NCBI GenBank assembly: GCA_015075175.1
Contig: JABTUV010000005.1
Location: 1 to 64,000, forward strand
From: a bacterium
Lineage (GTDB): Bacteria; Hinthialibacterota; Hinthialibacteria; H5-UNCL2
Direction of reading: 5' to 3'
Length of the DNA: 64,000 bases
Below are positions 55,040 to 64,000 of this stretch, one piece after another. The notes under the pieces were generated by a model, which saw only the letters and a program-made list of their open reading frames with translations, had not been told where the DNA came from and made no database searches. Within the stretch, counting starts at the first letter, position 1; every line of letters starts with the position of its first letter. The translations under genes were made by a program, and so were the position numbers.

Positions 55040-56377
55040 CAGAAGTACACCGAGAGCATGGTGCGCAGGGAGAAGAAGGTGTCCTCGCCGCCGTCGTCGG
55101 TCTGGACGTTGTCCTCGAGTTCGGCGCGGGCGGAGAGGGCGAACTCCGGGCGCGGGCGCCAGCGTGCGCGCAGGTAGTAGCTGCGCGCGTCGGGCGCCCG
55201 ATGATACTCATCCTTGAACGTGATGTCGTCGTAATACTCGTAGACGTAATCGACGACGCCGGCGCCGGCGGACAGTTCCCACTGCTTGTTGGGCCGCCAG
55301 GTGGCGTCGCCGTAGAGGCCGGAGAGGCGGTTGTCGCCCTCCGCGTCCCAGCGCTGGGCGGAGAGCGAGAGGAACCACTGCTCCGTGGGCATGAAGGCGA
55401 GGGTGATGTCCTCGTTGAGGTAATCCTGGTTGGTCGCGTTCTCGTCCCCGCCGTCCACGACGCGGCCGGTGATGCCGCCCGAGAGCGTCCAGCGCTCGCC
55501 CAGGAACTTGAGGATTCGAGCTTGACCGTAGTGGTAAGGTTGCAGGTCGCCGAGGGCGGTATAAAGCGGATTGAAGGGGAGAGACTCATCTTCCAGCGTA
55601 TGGAAGAGGCGGCTGTAGCGGCCGTCAAGTTGCAGTCTGGCCTTGTCGCAATAATAAGAGGCGTCCAGGTCGAGGCGGTCGAAGTGGTCGTCGAGGACGG
55701 TCGCGCGGGCGTGGACGCGGACGGCTCCCAGGGAGTCCCAGAGGTCGAGGGCGAAGCGGTCGCCGGCGCGCGTTTCGTCCTGGTCGTAGCGATAATAGAG
55801 GAGGCGGGCACGGCCGGTAGGACGGTAGCGCCAACCGACGGCGGCGCCGCCCGCCCAGTCGTTGTGCGTGCCGGAATAATAAGTGACGGGACGGCCCAGG
55901 AAGGCCAGCACGTCCCAGTTGCGACCCAATCCCAGGCGCGCTGAGACTCCATCCAAGTGCAACCAGTCCGCCTCGTCCACGTACTGCCGTCCCGCGCGGA
56001 TTTTCAAGTCTTCGGCCAGATTCTCAATATCAAGATAAAAGCCGATACAGGCGGTCGGGAAAGGCTTTGTCGCGCGCGTCGTACAGGTCGCGGAAAATAT
56101 CATCGTCGTAGCCGGATCCCAGGCGGTCGCCGTCGATGTCCTTGTGCCATCGCAGGGAGGAGTAAGCGCTGACATAGCCGGGGATGAGCTCGCGCACGCG
56201 CAGGTTGAGATGCTCGTAGATGTCCTGGTCGGTCTCGCCGCTACGGTGGCGCAGGCGATACTCGGAGATGAGACTGCCGTCGAGATTGTCGGGCAGGAAG
56301 TCCCATTCCGCCACGTCGGTCCATGCACCCGCGGTCAGAAGGGCGAGGAAAGCGGAGAAGAGTAGCGACCTGGTCAT
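55039..56377 (-). CDS. outer-membrane beta-barrel protein (porin of porin-cytochrome pair), one frame break
   Basis: A signal peptide (MTRSLLFSAFLALLTAGAWTD) begins at ATG 56377. The protein is about 445 residues of alternating amphipathic strands rich in Tyr/Trp/Arg (RLRHRSGETDQDIYEHLNLRVRELIPG, RLLYYRYDQDETRAG, YLRARWRPRPEFALSARAELEDNV), ending LRTMLSVYF with the C-terminal Phe expected of outer-membrane barrels. At about 56040 the frame breaks (RLYRL then YLDIENLAEDLKIRAGRQYVDEA in another frame); one base is missing or extra. No CXXCH site. Coupled to the 12-heme lipoprotein, it fits the barrel that sheathes a cytochrome wire (MtrB/PioB-like role; no sequence family assigned). Confidence 0.82.
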
Positions 56378-56752
56378 ACGTAATCGTGAAGGGAACGAAT
56401 GGGCGTGCTCGGCGACGCCGGGCATAACTTAGCAAAAGCTTGGTGGAGAGGGAAGCGAAATTCCACACGGCAGTCACGAAACCCTTGGGATTCCTATACA
56501 GAATCAATCTTGTGCCCTTTCGCGGGCACGAATTTCTTCTTCACCTTGGCGGAGTTGTAGCGTATCTTCAGCGTGGTCGTGGCGGTTCCACCGCGAGGGT
56601 CGGAGCGACCGATAAAGCGTCGAACAACGCGATGGAGCGAGGCGGACGGGCCGGCCATCGCCGAAGAAATCAACGATCCCCCGCACAGAGATGGGACGGC
56701 GCCGGGCAGCGGCGCAGTCCGGGGCGCGCGTGGGGCGAGGAGAGGTGTTTTC
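56378..56752. other. 375-base gap between divergent cytochrome operons
   Basis: No gene and no member of the repeat families recognised. It must hold the promoters of the leftward porin operon and the rightward cytochrome. An AT-richer stretch (TTCCTATACAGAATCAATCT at about 56492) is the only promoter-like spot, and I cannot assign boxes with confidence. Confidence 0.4.
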
Positions 56753-58963
56753 ATGCCGACACAGCAGCGCAGGCCGCGAGGGGCGCCGATCCTGGTCCTC
56801 GGGATGCTCGGACTCATGGTGGTTGCGATGCATCCCTTGTATGCGGCGTCGGACCGGAACGGGGACGGGCGCGTGGACGCGGAGGATCTTTTACTGTTGC
56901 AGGAGGACTGGCATTCCAAGGCGGACGTGAATGGGTCGAGCGCGCCGGAGCGAGGGGAGCTATTTCGGATGGCGCTGGACTGGCATCGGCCCTTGGGAGC
57001 GGAGACGGACACGCCGACGCCTACCGCGACGCCGACGAGTACGCCGGTCCCCACGCTGGTCGCGGGGATCGAGCGGGTAGTGGTCTCGCCGCGGCTGCGC
57101 GATCAGTCGGCTGATGACGTATTCGATGAGAAGTATCACGGCGAGACGGTAGTGGCCATCGGGCAGAAGGTATACCTGCGCGGCGTGGCGGTCGCCAACG
57201 GCCCGATCGGGCAGTACACGTGGACGGTAGCGTCGGCGCCGGCGGGTTCGACGGCGACGATTGCGGGCGCGGGGGAGCTGGTCACGTTCCGGCCCGACCG
57301 GGAGGGGGACTATCAGATTCGGCTGGCGGCGCGGGACGGGGGTGGCGCGGCGGCGGCGCCGGTGCAAGCGCGCGTGTTCGCCGCGCGTTACGTGGGGACG
57401 GGTTCACTGGGCGATAACACGCCCAACGTCGGGCTGGGGCAGTGCGCCTTTTGCCATCCCGGCAACCACACCGACTGGCTGAAGACGGAGCACGCGCAGA
57501 TCATGCCGGAGTATCTGGACGGCAAGCGCGGGCCTGAGTATCCGCAGCGACTGCTGGAATATCACACCGTGGGCTACCATGAGCATCCGGACGCCGGGCC
57601 GAGCCAGGTTTCCTGCAGACCGCCGCGGCCAATGATTTCGATACGGCGAGCATTCCGGCCTGGTCGCCGAGGCGGCAAGGGCCTGCCGATCCTGAGATTC
57701 CCGACGTCCCAACTTCTGACAACATCCTGGCGCCGGTGCAAAACAAGATGAGCGTGCAGTGCGAGAGCTGCCACGGTCCAGCCAACCGGCATTTTGAAAC
57801 AAGCAGAACATCAATCCGGCCAGTTACGATCAGCGGCGGTGCGCGGTGTGCCATGATACGGACGAGGGCGGGCCGCTGTCGACTCTGGGACAGTGGGACA
57901 TGTCGCGGCATCCGTTCACGAGCAGCGACGCGGAGGAGCGTGCAGAACAGCGCCACGTGCCGCGCCTGCCATACGGCGGAGGGCTTCGTGGAGGTGCAGG
58001 TGGAGGGGCGGGCGAGCCAGACGCATCCGGAGTATCACGCCATCACGTGCGCGGCCTGCCATGATCCGCACGGCAGCACGGGCCTGCCAACCAGTTGCGG
58101 CGCATGGGGCGACGCGCATCCTGATGGGCAACGTGCTGCCTTACGCGGGCAAGGGCGGACTGTGCATGGGCTGCCACCATTCGCGCGTCGCCGATGTCAC
58201 GAGTACCGTCACCACCAGCCGCGGGGGCGCATTACGAACGCAGACGGACATGATCCTGGGCGTATCGGGTTTCACCTACGGGCAGATATTCGGGGGGACC
58301 TCGGTGCACGCCTACGTGGTGAAGGACACCTGCGTGGCCTGCCACATGAAGAAGAGCTACGAGCGGACGCTGGGGGGGCACAGTTTCGCGCTGCGGGACG
58401 AGATGGGCACGCCCGAGGACCTCTCCGACGACCGCACGCACGTCGAAGGGCTGTGCACGAACTGCCATACCGGGCTGGGCACCTTGGACCGGGTGGCGGG
58501 GACGGCGGACTGGGACGGGGACGGGCGGGCGGAGGGCACGCAGAGCGAGGTGCGCGGGCTGTTGGCGATACTGCGTGCCGCCATCCTGGCGCGCGTGTCC
58601 GGGTTGACGGTCAACGAGCACGGCCTCATCGGGATTCCGTCCAGCGTCTTTTCGACCATGACAGAGGCGGAAAAGGCGGCCGTGTACAACCATAATTTCG
58701 TGTTGAACGACGGCAGTTTCGGGGTGCACAACACGGGCTACGCGGTGATGCTCTTGCAGGAGGGCTACCGGCAGTTGACGGGGCAGGCGGTTCCGGGGGC
58801 GGTGATTGTGCCGTTGGGGCCGACGATTCCGTGGAAGACGCGGCAGATGCTGGAGCAGTTGGCGAGTACTCCCGGAGCGGTGTATCGCCAGGCGGACGGT
58901 TCGCCGGCGATGTCGGCGGGGGCGCGGAAGGCGCTGCGCGCGGTGTACGGGTCGCTGGAGTAG
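56753..58963 (+). CDS. octaheme secreted cytochrome with dockerin-like and PKD-like parts, frameshifted
   Basis: ATG 56753 follows GGAGAGG. A signal peptide (ILVLGMLGLMVVAMHPLYA) precedes a dockerin-type Ca motif DRNGDGRVDAEDLLLLQEDW, a Thr-Pro linker (TDTPTPTATPTSTPVPT) and a PKD/Ig-like domain. Heme sites follow: CAFCH, CESCH, CAVCH, CRACH, CAACH, CMGCH, CVACH, CTNCH. Between 57600 and 58130 these sites are spread over three frames, so at least three indels are present; after 58130 the frame is clean to 58963. The C-terminal ~140 residues (TGLGTLDRVAGTADWDGDGRAEG...) end without an anchor. It may be an extracellular or surface electron acceptor/donor. Confidence 0.83.
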
Positions 58964-58972
58964 AAGCGGGGA

Positions 58973-59640
58973 GGGACAGGCGTCGATTTTCAAGCGGAGA
59001 TTTTTAGTTTGACGGGGGATGGTGCGTGAAAATCGGGGACTGCTCTGAAAATGGGGGTTACGACGATATCGGGAGAAAAGCCGAGTCCTCGAGTCGCCGG
59101 TACTCCCGTGTATCGAGAGGCGACCTTAGATGCGGCCGCTACTCGGGAGAGGCATCGAGAGGACGGCTTGGATGCGGGCGGACCGGTTCGGGCCGCCGTG
59201 CCTCTCGATACGGCCCCGAAGCGACCTCTTGCCTCTCACGAGAGTACAGCGACGGGGCCTACTCGAGGACACGGCTTACACCTTCTGCATCAAGGGGGGC
59301 TACTCGAGGATTCGGGTTACTATGGCGGCCAGGAAAAACCTGGTGTGGGACAGCGGGCGCAGGCGCAGCGCGCTGCGCAACTACGGTGTCTCGGCGCCCG
59401 GTATGATCTGGCCGACGTAGGAACTTAGTCTCGCGAACCCGCTGGGGCCATTTTCAGAACAGTCACGCGTTTTGCCGAGCGGGTTCGGGATGGGTGCGGC
59501 ACTCACGGCAAAACGGGCGGCTGTCCCAACGTCGTGGGAGAGGGACAGGCACCAATTTTCGACGGAGGGTTTGCGTCCGGCGGCGACCTGCGGCGCGAAA
59601 ATTGGTGACTGTCCCTTGTTTATCCTTCGCCACAGATGGA
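58973..59640. repeat. long composite repeat region between cytochrome genes
   Basis: In order: GGGACAGGCGTCGATTTTCA (58973); GAAAATCGGGGACTGCTCTG (59027); hairpin units CCGAGTCCTCGAGTCGCCGG and GTATCGAGAGG (59080-59120); a reversed CTCGATACGGCCCCGAAG unit (59205-59280); the GCTGCGCAACTAC unit (59363-59384); and the arms GGGACAGGCACCAATTTTCG (59542-59561) and CGAAAATTGGTGACTGTCCC (59596-59615), complementary except for one base. No gene is seen in these 690 bases. Confidence 0.88.
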
Positions 59641-59649
59641 GACACACAC

Positions 59650-62591
59650 TTGCGGATATGGTGGACTTGCCTGGCGCTGGGGATTCTCCTTGGGGCGTCG
59701 TCGTGGGCGACGGGGGAGGAGCTTACGAGCGCGCAATGCCTGGAGTGCCACGCGGTGGAGGCGGTGACGCCGCCGCGGATTCCCTCTCCGCCGGGCGAGG
59801 ATCTGTTTCTATTGCCGGAATCGGTTCACGGCGGCTTGGAGTGCAGCGACTGCCACGGCGGCGTGACGGAGGAGCATCCGCTGGAGAAGGCGGCGTTGCC
59901 GCGGGTGGATTGCGGGCAGTGCCACGCGGACGAGGCGGAGCTTCTGGCCCGCAGTGTGCACCATCCGCCGGTAGGCGCGGCGACGGAGGGCTATCCGCAG
60001 TGCTACTCGTGCCACGGGGCGCACGGGGTCTTTAAACAGGACGACGCGCGCTCGTATCTTTTCACTGCCGCGTGGGATCGCGCGTGCAGCCAGTGTCACG
60101 AGAAGGAGGAGGCCGTCTACCGCGAGAGCCTGCACGGTACGGCAATGGTGAAAGGCGATCCCCTGGCGCCGCACTGCTGGGACTGCCACGGCAGCCACGG
60201 CATCCTGCCGCCGGAGAATCCCGGCTCCCGCAGCAATCCCATCAACGTTCCCGAGATGTGCGGGGCCTGCCACGCGGAAAACGCGCCGGTGGCGGCAGCC
60301 CGCAACATCGCCCAGCACGATATTCTCCAGCACTACGAGGAGAGCATTCACGGCGAGGGGCTGAAGCGGAAGGGGCTGACGGTCACCGCGGTGTGCAGCA
60401 GTTGCCACACCGCGCATCATGTTCTGCCGCACACCGACGCGCGGTCCACCATCCATCGCGACAACGTCGTGAAAACCTGCATGCAGTGCCATACGCTGAT
60501 CGAGGAAGTGCATCGCAAGGTAGTGGAGGGGCGGCTGTGGGAGGAGGAGCCGAACAAGGTGCCGGTGTGCATCGACTGCCACCAGCCGCACGCGGCGCGC
60601 AAGGTTTATTACGACGAGGGGGTGAGCGACAAGGACTGCATGGCCTGCCACGGCCATGCGGTGACGGGTGCGACGCGCGTATTGGCGGCGGTGGACACGA
60701 TCGAGTTGGCCAGTTCGACGCATGCACGGACGCGCTGCGCGCAGTGCCATACGGGGGCGCAGCCGTCCTTGCATCGACCCTGCGAGACGATAGCGGCGAA
60801 AGTGGACTGTTCGATCTGCCACGCGGCGATGGTCAACGATTATCGGCGGGGGGTGCACGGGCAGTTGGCGGCGCGGGGCGACCCGGATGCGCCGGAGTGC
60901 CTGGATTGCCATCGCGGGCACGGCACGCAGTCCAAGCGGGATCCGGCGTCGCCGACCTTCCCGCGCAACGTGCCCACGCTGTGCGGGGCGTGCCATCGCG
61001 AGGGGGAGCGGGCGGCCAGGCGGCTGCCGCCCGAGCGCCAGCACGAGATCGTGGCGCATTATTCGATGAGCATCCACGGCAAGGGGCTGCTTCAGAGCGG
61101 GCTGGTCGTCACGGCGATGTGCTCGGACTGCCACACCGCGCATCGCGAGTTGCCGAGGACGGATCCCGAGTCGACCGTGCATCCGGACAACGTGCCGGCC
61201 ACTTGCGGGCGCTGCCACCACGGCATCCAGGAGGTTTTCGAGACCAGCATCCACTCGGCGTCGGTGTCGCAGACGGAGCGGAAGTTGCCGGTGTGCAGCG
61301 ACTGCCACAGCGCGCACAGCATCGTGCGCACGGCGGAGGAGCAGTTTGTGGAGAGCGTGATCGGGGCGTGCGGCGACTGCCACCGGGAGGAGGCGGAGAC
61401 GTACCGCGATACGTATCACGGCAAGACGGCGTACGGGCCGGGCAAGGCGGCCAAGTGCTACGACTGCCACGGGGCGCACGACATTTTGCCGCCCAGCGAT
61501 CCGCACTCGCGGCTGTCGCGGCAGAACATCGTGGCGACCTGCGCGCAGTGCCATCGGGGGGCGCATCTGCGTTTCGCCGCCGGTTATCTGACGCACGCCA
61601 CGCATCACGATCCGAAAAAATATCCGGCGTTGTTTTTCACCTTCTGGGCCATGACGGCGCTCTTGGTGGGGACTTTCGCCTTTTTCGGCTTGCACACGCT
61701 GGCCTGGCTGCCGGTCTCTTTTCGTGAGTTGCGGCATCGCAAGCGGCTGGTCGAGACGACCGGCGACCAGCGCATGTTCCGGCGCTTTGATCCCCGCCGC
61801 GGCAACTGCATTTCTTCCTGATCCTGTCCTTTTTCGGGCTGGCGCTTTCGGGCATGGCGCTGAAGTTCTCCTACATGCCCTGGGCGCAGAAGCTGGCGGG
61901 CATCCTGGGAGGCTTCGAGTCGGCGGGAAGCCTGCATCGGTTCTGCGCGGTGGTGATGGTGGTGGTGTTCGTGATCCACCTGGGGATGATCGTCTCGCGC
62001 AAGAGGCAGGGAGGGCGGAGCTGGCGGGAGGTTTTGTCGGGGACGGGCAGTCTCGTGCCCAACATGAATGACGCGCGCGAGTTGTGGGCGACGCTGCTGT
62101 GGTTTTTGCGGAGGGGACCGCGGCCCAATTACGGGCAGTGGACGTACTGGGAGAAGTTCGACTACTTCGCGGTTTTCTGGGGGGTGGCCATCATCGGCAG
62201 CACCGGGTTGATGCTGTGGTTTCCGGAGCATTTCACGCGCATTTTTCCGGGATGGTTGATCAACGTGGCGACCATCATCCACAGCGACGAGGCGCTGTTG
62301 GCGGTGGGGTTCATCTTCACCATTCACTTTTTCAACACGCATTTCCGGCCGGACAAGTTTCCCATGGACATGGCGATGTTCACGGGGCGGGTGGCGGTGG
62401 AGGAGTTGAAGGAGGATCGGCCGCGGTATTACGAGGAGTTGGCAGCGAGCGGGGAGCTGGAGAAGAACATCGTGCCGCCGGCGCCGCGGGAGATGCACTT
62501 CTGGGGGGCGGTGTTCGGGGCGATCGCGCTGGTGGTGGGGTTTTCGCTGGTGGGGTTGATCATTTACTCGATGGTGTTCGGGTATCGGTAG
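59650..62591 (+). CDS. 21-heme cytochrome c fused to membrane cytochrome b module, one frame break
   Basis: An exported protein of about 980 residues. It starts at TTG 59650 (GGAGA 9 bases upstream) with signal peptide LRIWWTCLALGILLGASSWA. Twenty-one canonical CXXCH sites run from CLECH (59737) to CAQCH (61540), many with distal His in GxHG/TAH patterns of cytochrome c3/c7-like repeats. A TM segment (FFTFWAMTALLVGTFAFFGLHTLAWL) follows. At about 61800 one base is off, and HFFLILSFFGLALSGMALKFSYMPWA continues in another frame to 62591. The last ~260 residues form a 4-5 TM diheme cytochrome b module with HRFCAV, VIHLGMI, IIHSDEALL and FTIHFFNTHFRPDKFPMD. It would oxidise quinol and pass electrons to its own heme chain, like CbcL but with far more hemes. 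Confidence 0.9.
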
Positions 62592-62645
62592 TTGCGCAGC
62601 GTGCTGGGCGACGCCGGCGAAGAGCAGGCTGAAGTTTGTACTCGG
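62588..62645. repeat. GTAGTTGCGCAGCGTGCTG unit and CAGGCTGAAGTTTGTACTC unit
   Basis: The 22-base unit at 62588-62609 supplies the TAG stop of the cytochrome gene. A CTTCAG-type hairpin half (AGGCTGAAGTTTGTACTCGG) follows at 62624-62645. Confidence 0.8.
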
Positions 62646-62663
62646 GGATAGCAGAGGGATTTC

Positions 62664-64000
62664 ATGAGTAGACTGCGAGTTGGTTGCGTGAGTGGTCTTA
62701 TTTTTCTGGCGGCGCTGATTATGGGGCTGGCGGGGGAGGAGATTTCGACCGACGACTGCACGACCTGCCATGCGCCGGAAGGCGCCACGGAGCCGTTCCA
62801 GCTGCCGCTGTCGGGCAATGACCTGGTGTTTTCAGCGAGTCGGTTCACAACATCTTCAGTTGCACCGACTGCCACGCGGGGGTCACGGACGAGCACATGG
62901 AGCAGCCGCCGCCGCGCGTGGATTGCACGAGCTGCCACACGGACGAGGGGGCGGCGATGGAAGGGAGCGTGCACCATCCCCCGAGCGTGGCGGACGCGAC
63001 CTACTATCCGGTCTGCTGGACCTGCCACGGCAAGCACTCGATCTTTTCCTCCGGCGATGCCCGTTCGCACACCTATCCGCCGTCGGTGGACCGGGTGTGC
63101 AGCCAGTGCCACGACTCGGACGCTTTCCGGGCGAAGTTTCCGGCGGTCAACAAGAACATCGTGGCCTCCTATCGGCACTCGACGCACAGCCGGGCGTTGC
63201 ACGAGACGGGCAACCTGGACGCCGCCGCCTGCAACGACTGCCACGGCAGCCACGACATCCTGCCGGGCACGCACGAGAAGAGTTCGGTGAATCGTTTCAA
63301 TTTGGCGGGGACGTGCGGCCAGTGCCACGAGCAGGTTTCCCAGGAATATCTCACGAGCATCCACGGGGAGCTGTTGGCGGCGGGCAACCGGGACACGCCG
63401 GTGTGCACCTACTGCCACGGCGAGCATTACATTCTGAATCCGCGCGATCCGGAGTCGCCGTTGGAGCACACGCGGGTGTCGCGGGAGATCTGCTCGCCCT
63501 GCCACAACTCGGTGGTGATGTCGCGGAAGTACGGGTTGCGCACGGACCGGGTGGCGACCTACGAGGACAGTTATCACGGGCTGGCGACGCGCTTCGGGTC
63601 GACGTCGGCGGCCAACTGCGCGACCTGCCACGGGGTGCACAACATTCTGCCCTCCAGCGATCCGCGTTCCATGGTCCACAAGGCGAACCTACCGGCGACC
63701 TGCGGGCAATGCCATCCGCGCATCCGGCAGGACGCGGAGATCGGGCCGGTGCACACCGCGTCGCTGACGCAGCAGGCGGAGCTGGTGCGCAGGTTCTACA
63801 TGTGGGTGATCGTTTTGACGCTGGGCGGGATGGTGGCGCACAATCTCCTGATCCATTTTCGGCCATCCGCCGGAAGCTGTTGCGCCAGCGCGGGTTGCCC
63901 AAGGTGGGGAAGTTCAACGCCAACGAGATCGTCCAGCATTGGGTTTTGGCGGTGAGTTTCATCGTGCTGGTGATTACCGGGTTCGCCATCACCATGCCGG
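62664..64000 (+). CDS. 11-heme cytochrome c with cytochrome b module, paralogue of preceding gene, partial
   Basis: It starts at ATG 62664 with signal peptide MSRLRVGCVSGLIFLAALIMGLAG. CTTCH is the first site. The frame breaks at about 62845 (VFSASRF, then VHNIFSCTDCHAGVTDEH in another frame). Ten more sites follow: CTDCH, CTSCH, CWTCH, CSQCH, CNDCH, CGQCH, CTYCH, CSPCH, CATCH, CGQCH. A TM segment (WVIVLTLGGMVAHNLLIHF) precedes a second frame break near 63862. RRKLLRQRGLPKVGKFNANEIVQHWVLAVSFIVLVITGFAITMP then starts a cytochrome b domain, which is cut by the window end. Same architecture as the 21-heme protein with fewer repeats, so a tandem duplicate. Confidence 0.88.

Noticed and set aside
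59494-59649. Upstream extension of the 21-heme cytochrome
   Set aside because: Arg-rich translation of repeat arms with no signal peptide. TTG 59650 gives a proper signal peptide and a ribosome site.

Overview
The window is high-GC (mostly 60-70% by eye) chromosomal DNA from a Gram-negative (diderm) bacterium, probably an uncultivated anaerobic or facultative lineage. Diderm signs are a YdbH/YdbL-type intermembrane lipid transport pair, a beta-barrel outer-membrane protein, lipoproteins with lipoboxes, and a Wzm/Wzt surface-polysaccharide exporter. The plant/cyanobacterial-type GlgC, type IV/type II pseudopilins, a deoxyhypusine-synthase-like protein, very large multiheme cytochromes and many short intergenic repeats suggest a PVC/FCB-adjacent candidate phylum (for example Sumerlaeota or Hydrogenedentota). 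I cannot fix the taxon from sequence alone.

Layout. 0-3 kb: sensor kinase and NtrC-type sigma-54 activator. 3-11.7 kb: sugar-nucleotide epimerase, Na+/alanine symporter, acetolactate synthase, mnmE, a deoxyhypusine-synthase-like gene and a pseudopilin. 12-24 kb: a replication/translation housekeeping block (dnaN, hybrid kinase, folC-fmt-def, pseudopilin, threonylcarbamoyl-AMP synthase, parB-parA) ending in two perfect parS sites in an AT-rich gap. G/C strand bias reverses at about 20.5-21.5 kb whatever the gene direction, so this is probably the origin region. 24-33 kb: a glycosyltransferase, an M61-like protein without the zinc site, a broken HD hydrolase, an M16 peptidase pair and an asparaginase. 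33-37 kb: YdbH-like and YdbL-like genes. 37-53.5 kb: a surface-polysaccharide locus (coiled-coil proteins, methyltransferases, four glycosyltransferase domains, ABC exporter, CMP-sugar synthetase-like enzyme) with glgC. 53.5-64 kb: a cytochrome locus. It holds a 12-heme lipoprotein co-transcribed with an outer-membrane barrel, an 8-heme secreted cytochrome with dockerin-like and PKD-like parts, a 21-heme protein joined to a cytochrome b module, and a tandem paralogue with 11 hemes running off the end.

The cytochrome locus reads as one electron path: quinol oxidation by the c-b fusion proteins at the inner membrane, periplasmic heme wires, then a porin-cytochrome conduit across the outer membrane. 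This is inference from domains and gene order.

Two features run through the whole window. First, at least eight families of short repeats sit between genes and sometimes inside them: in frame in mnmE and in the 12-heme cytochrome, and disruptively in a methyltransferase. One family carries short tandem expansions, always on its + strand 3' side. Second, many otherwise well-conserved genes after 16 kb contain single-base frame breaks. Since these hit unrelated genes, uncorrected sequencing indels are at least as likely as real decay. Such genes are listed as one feature spanning the break.
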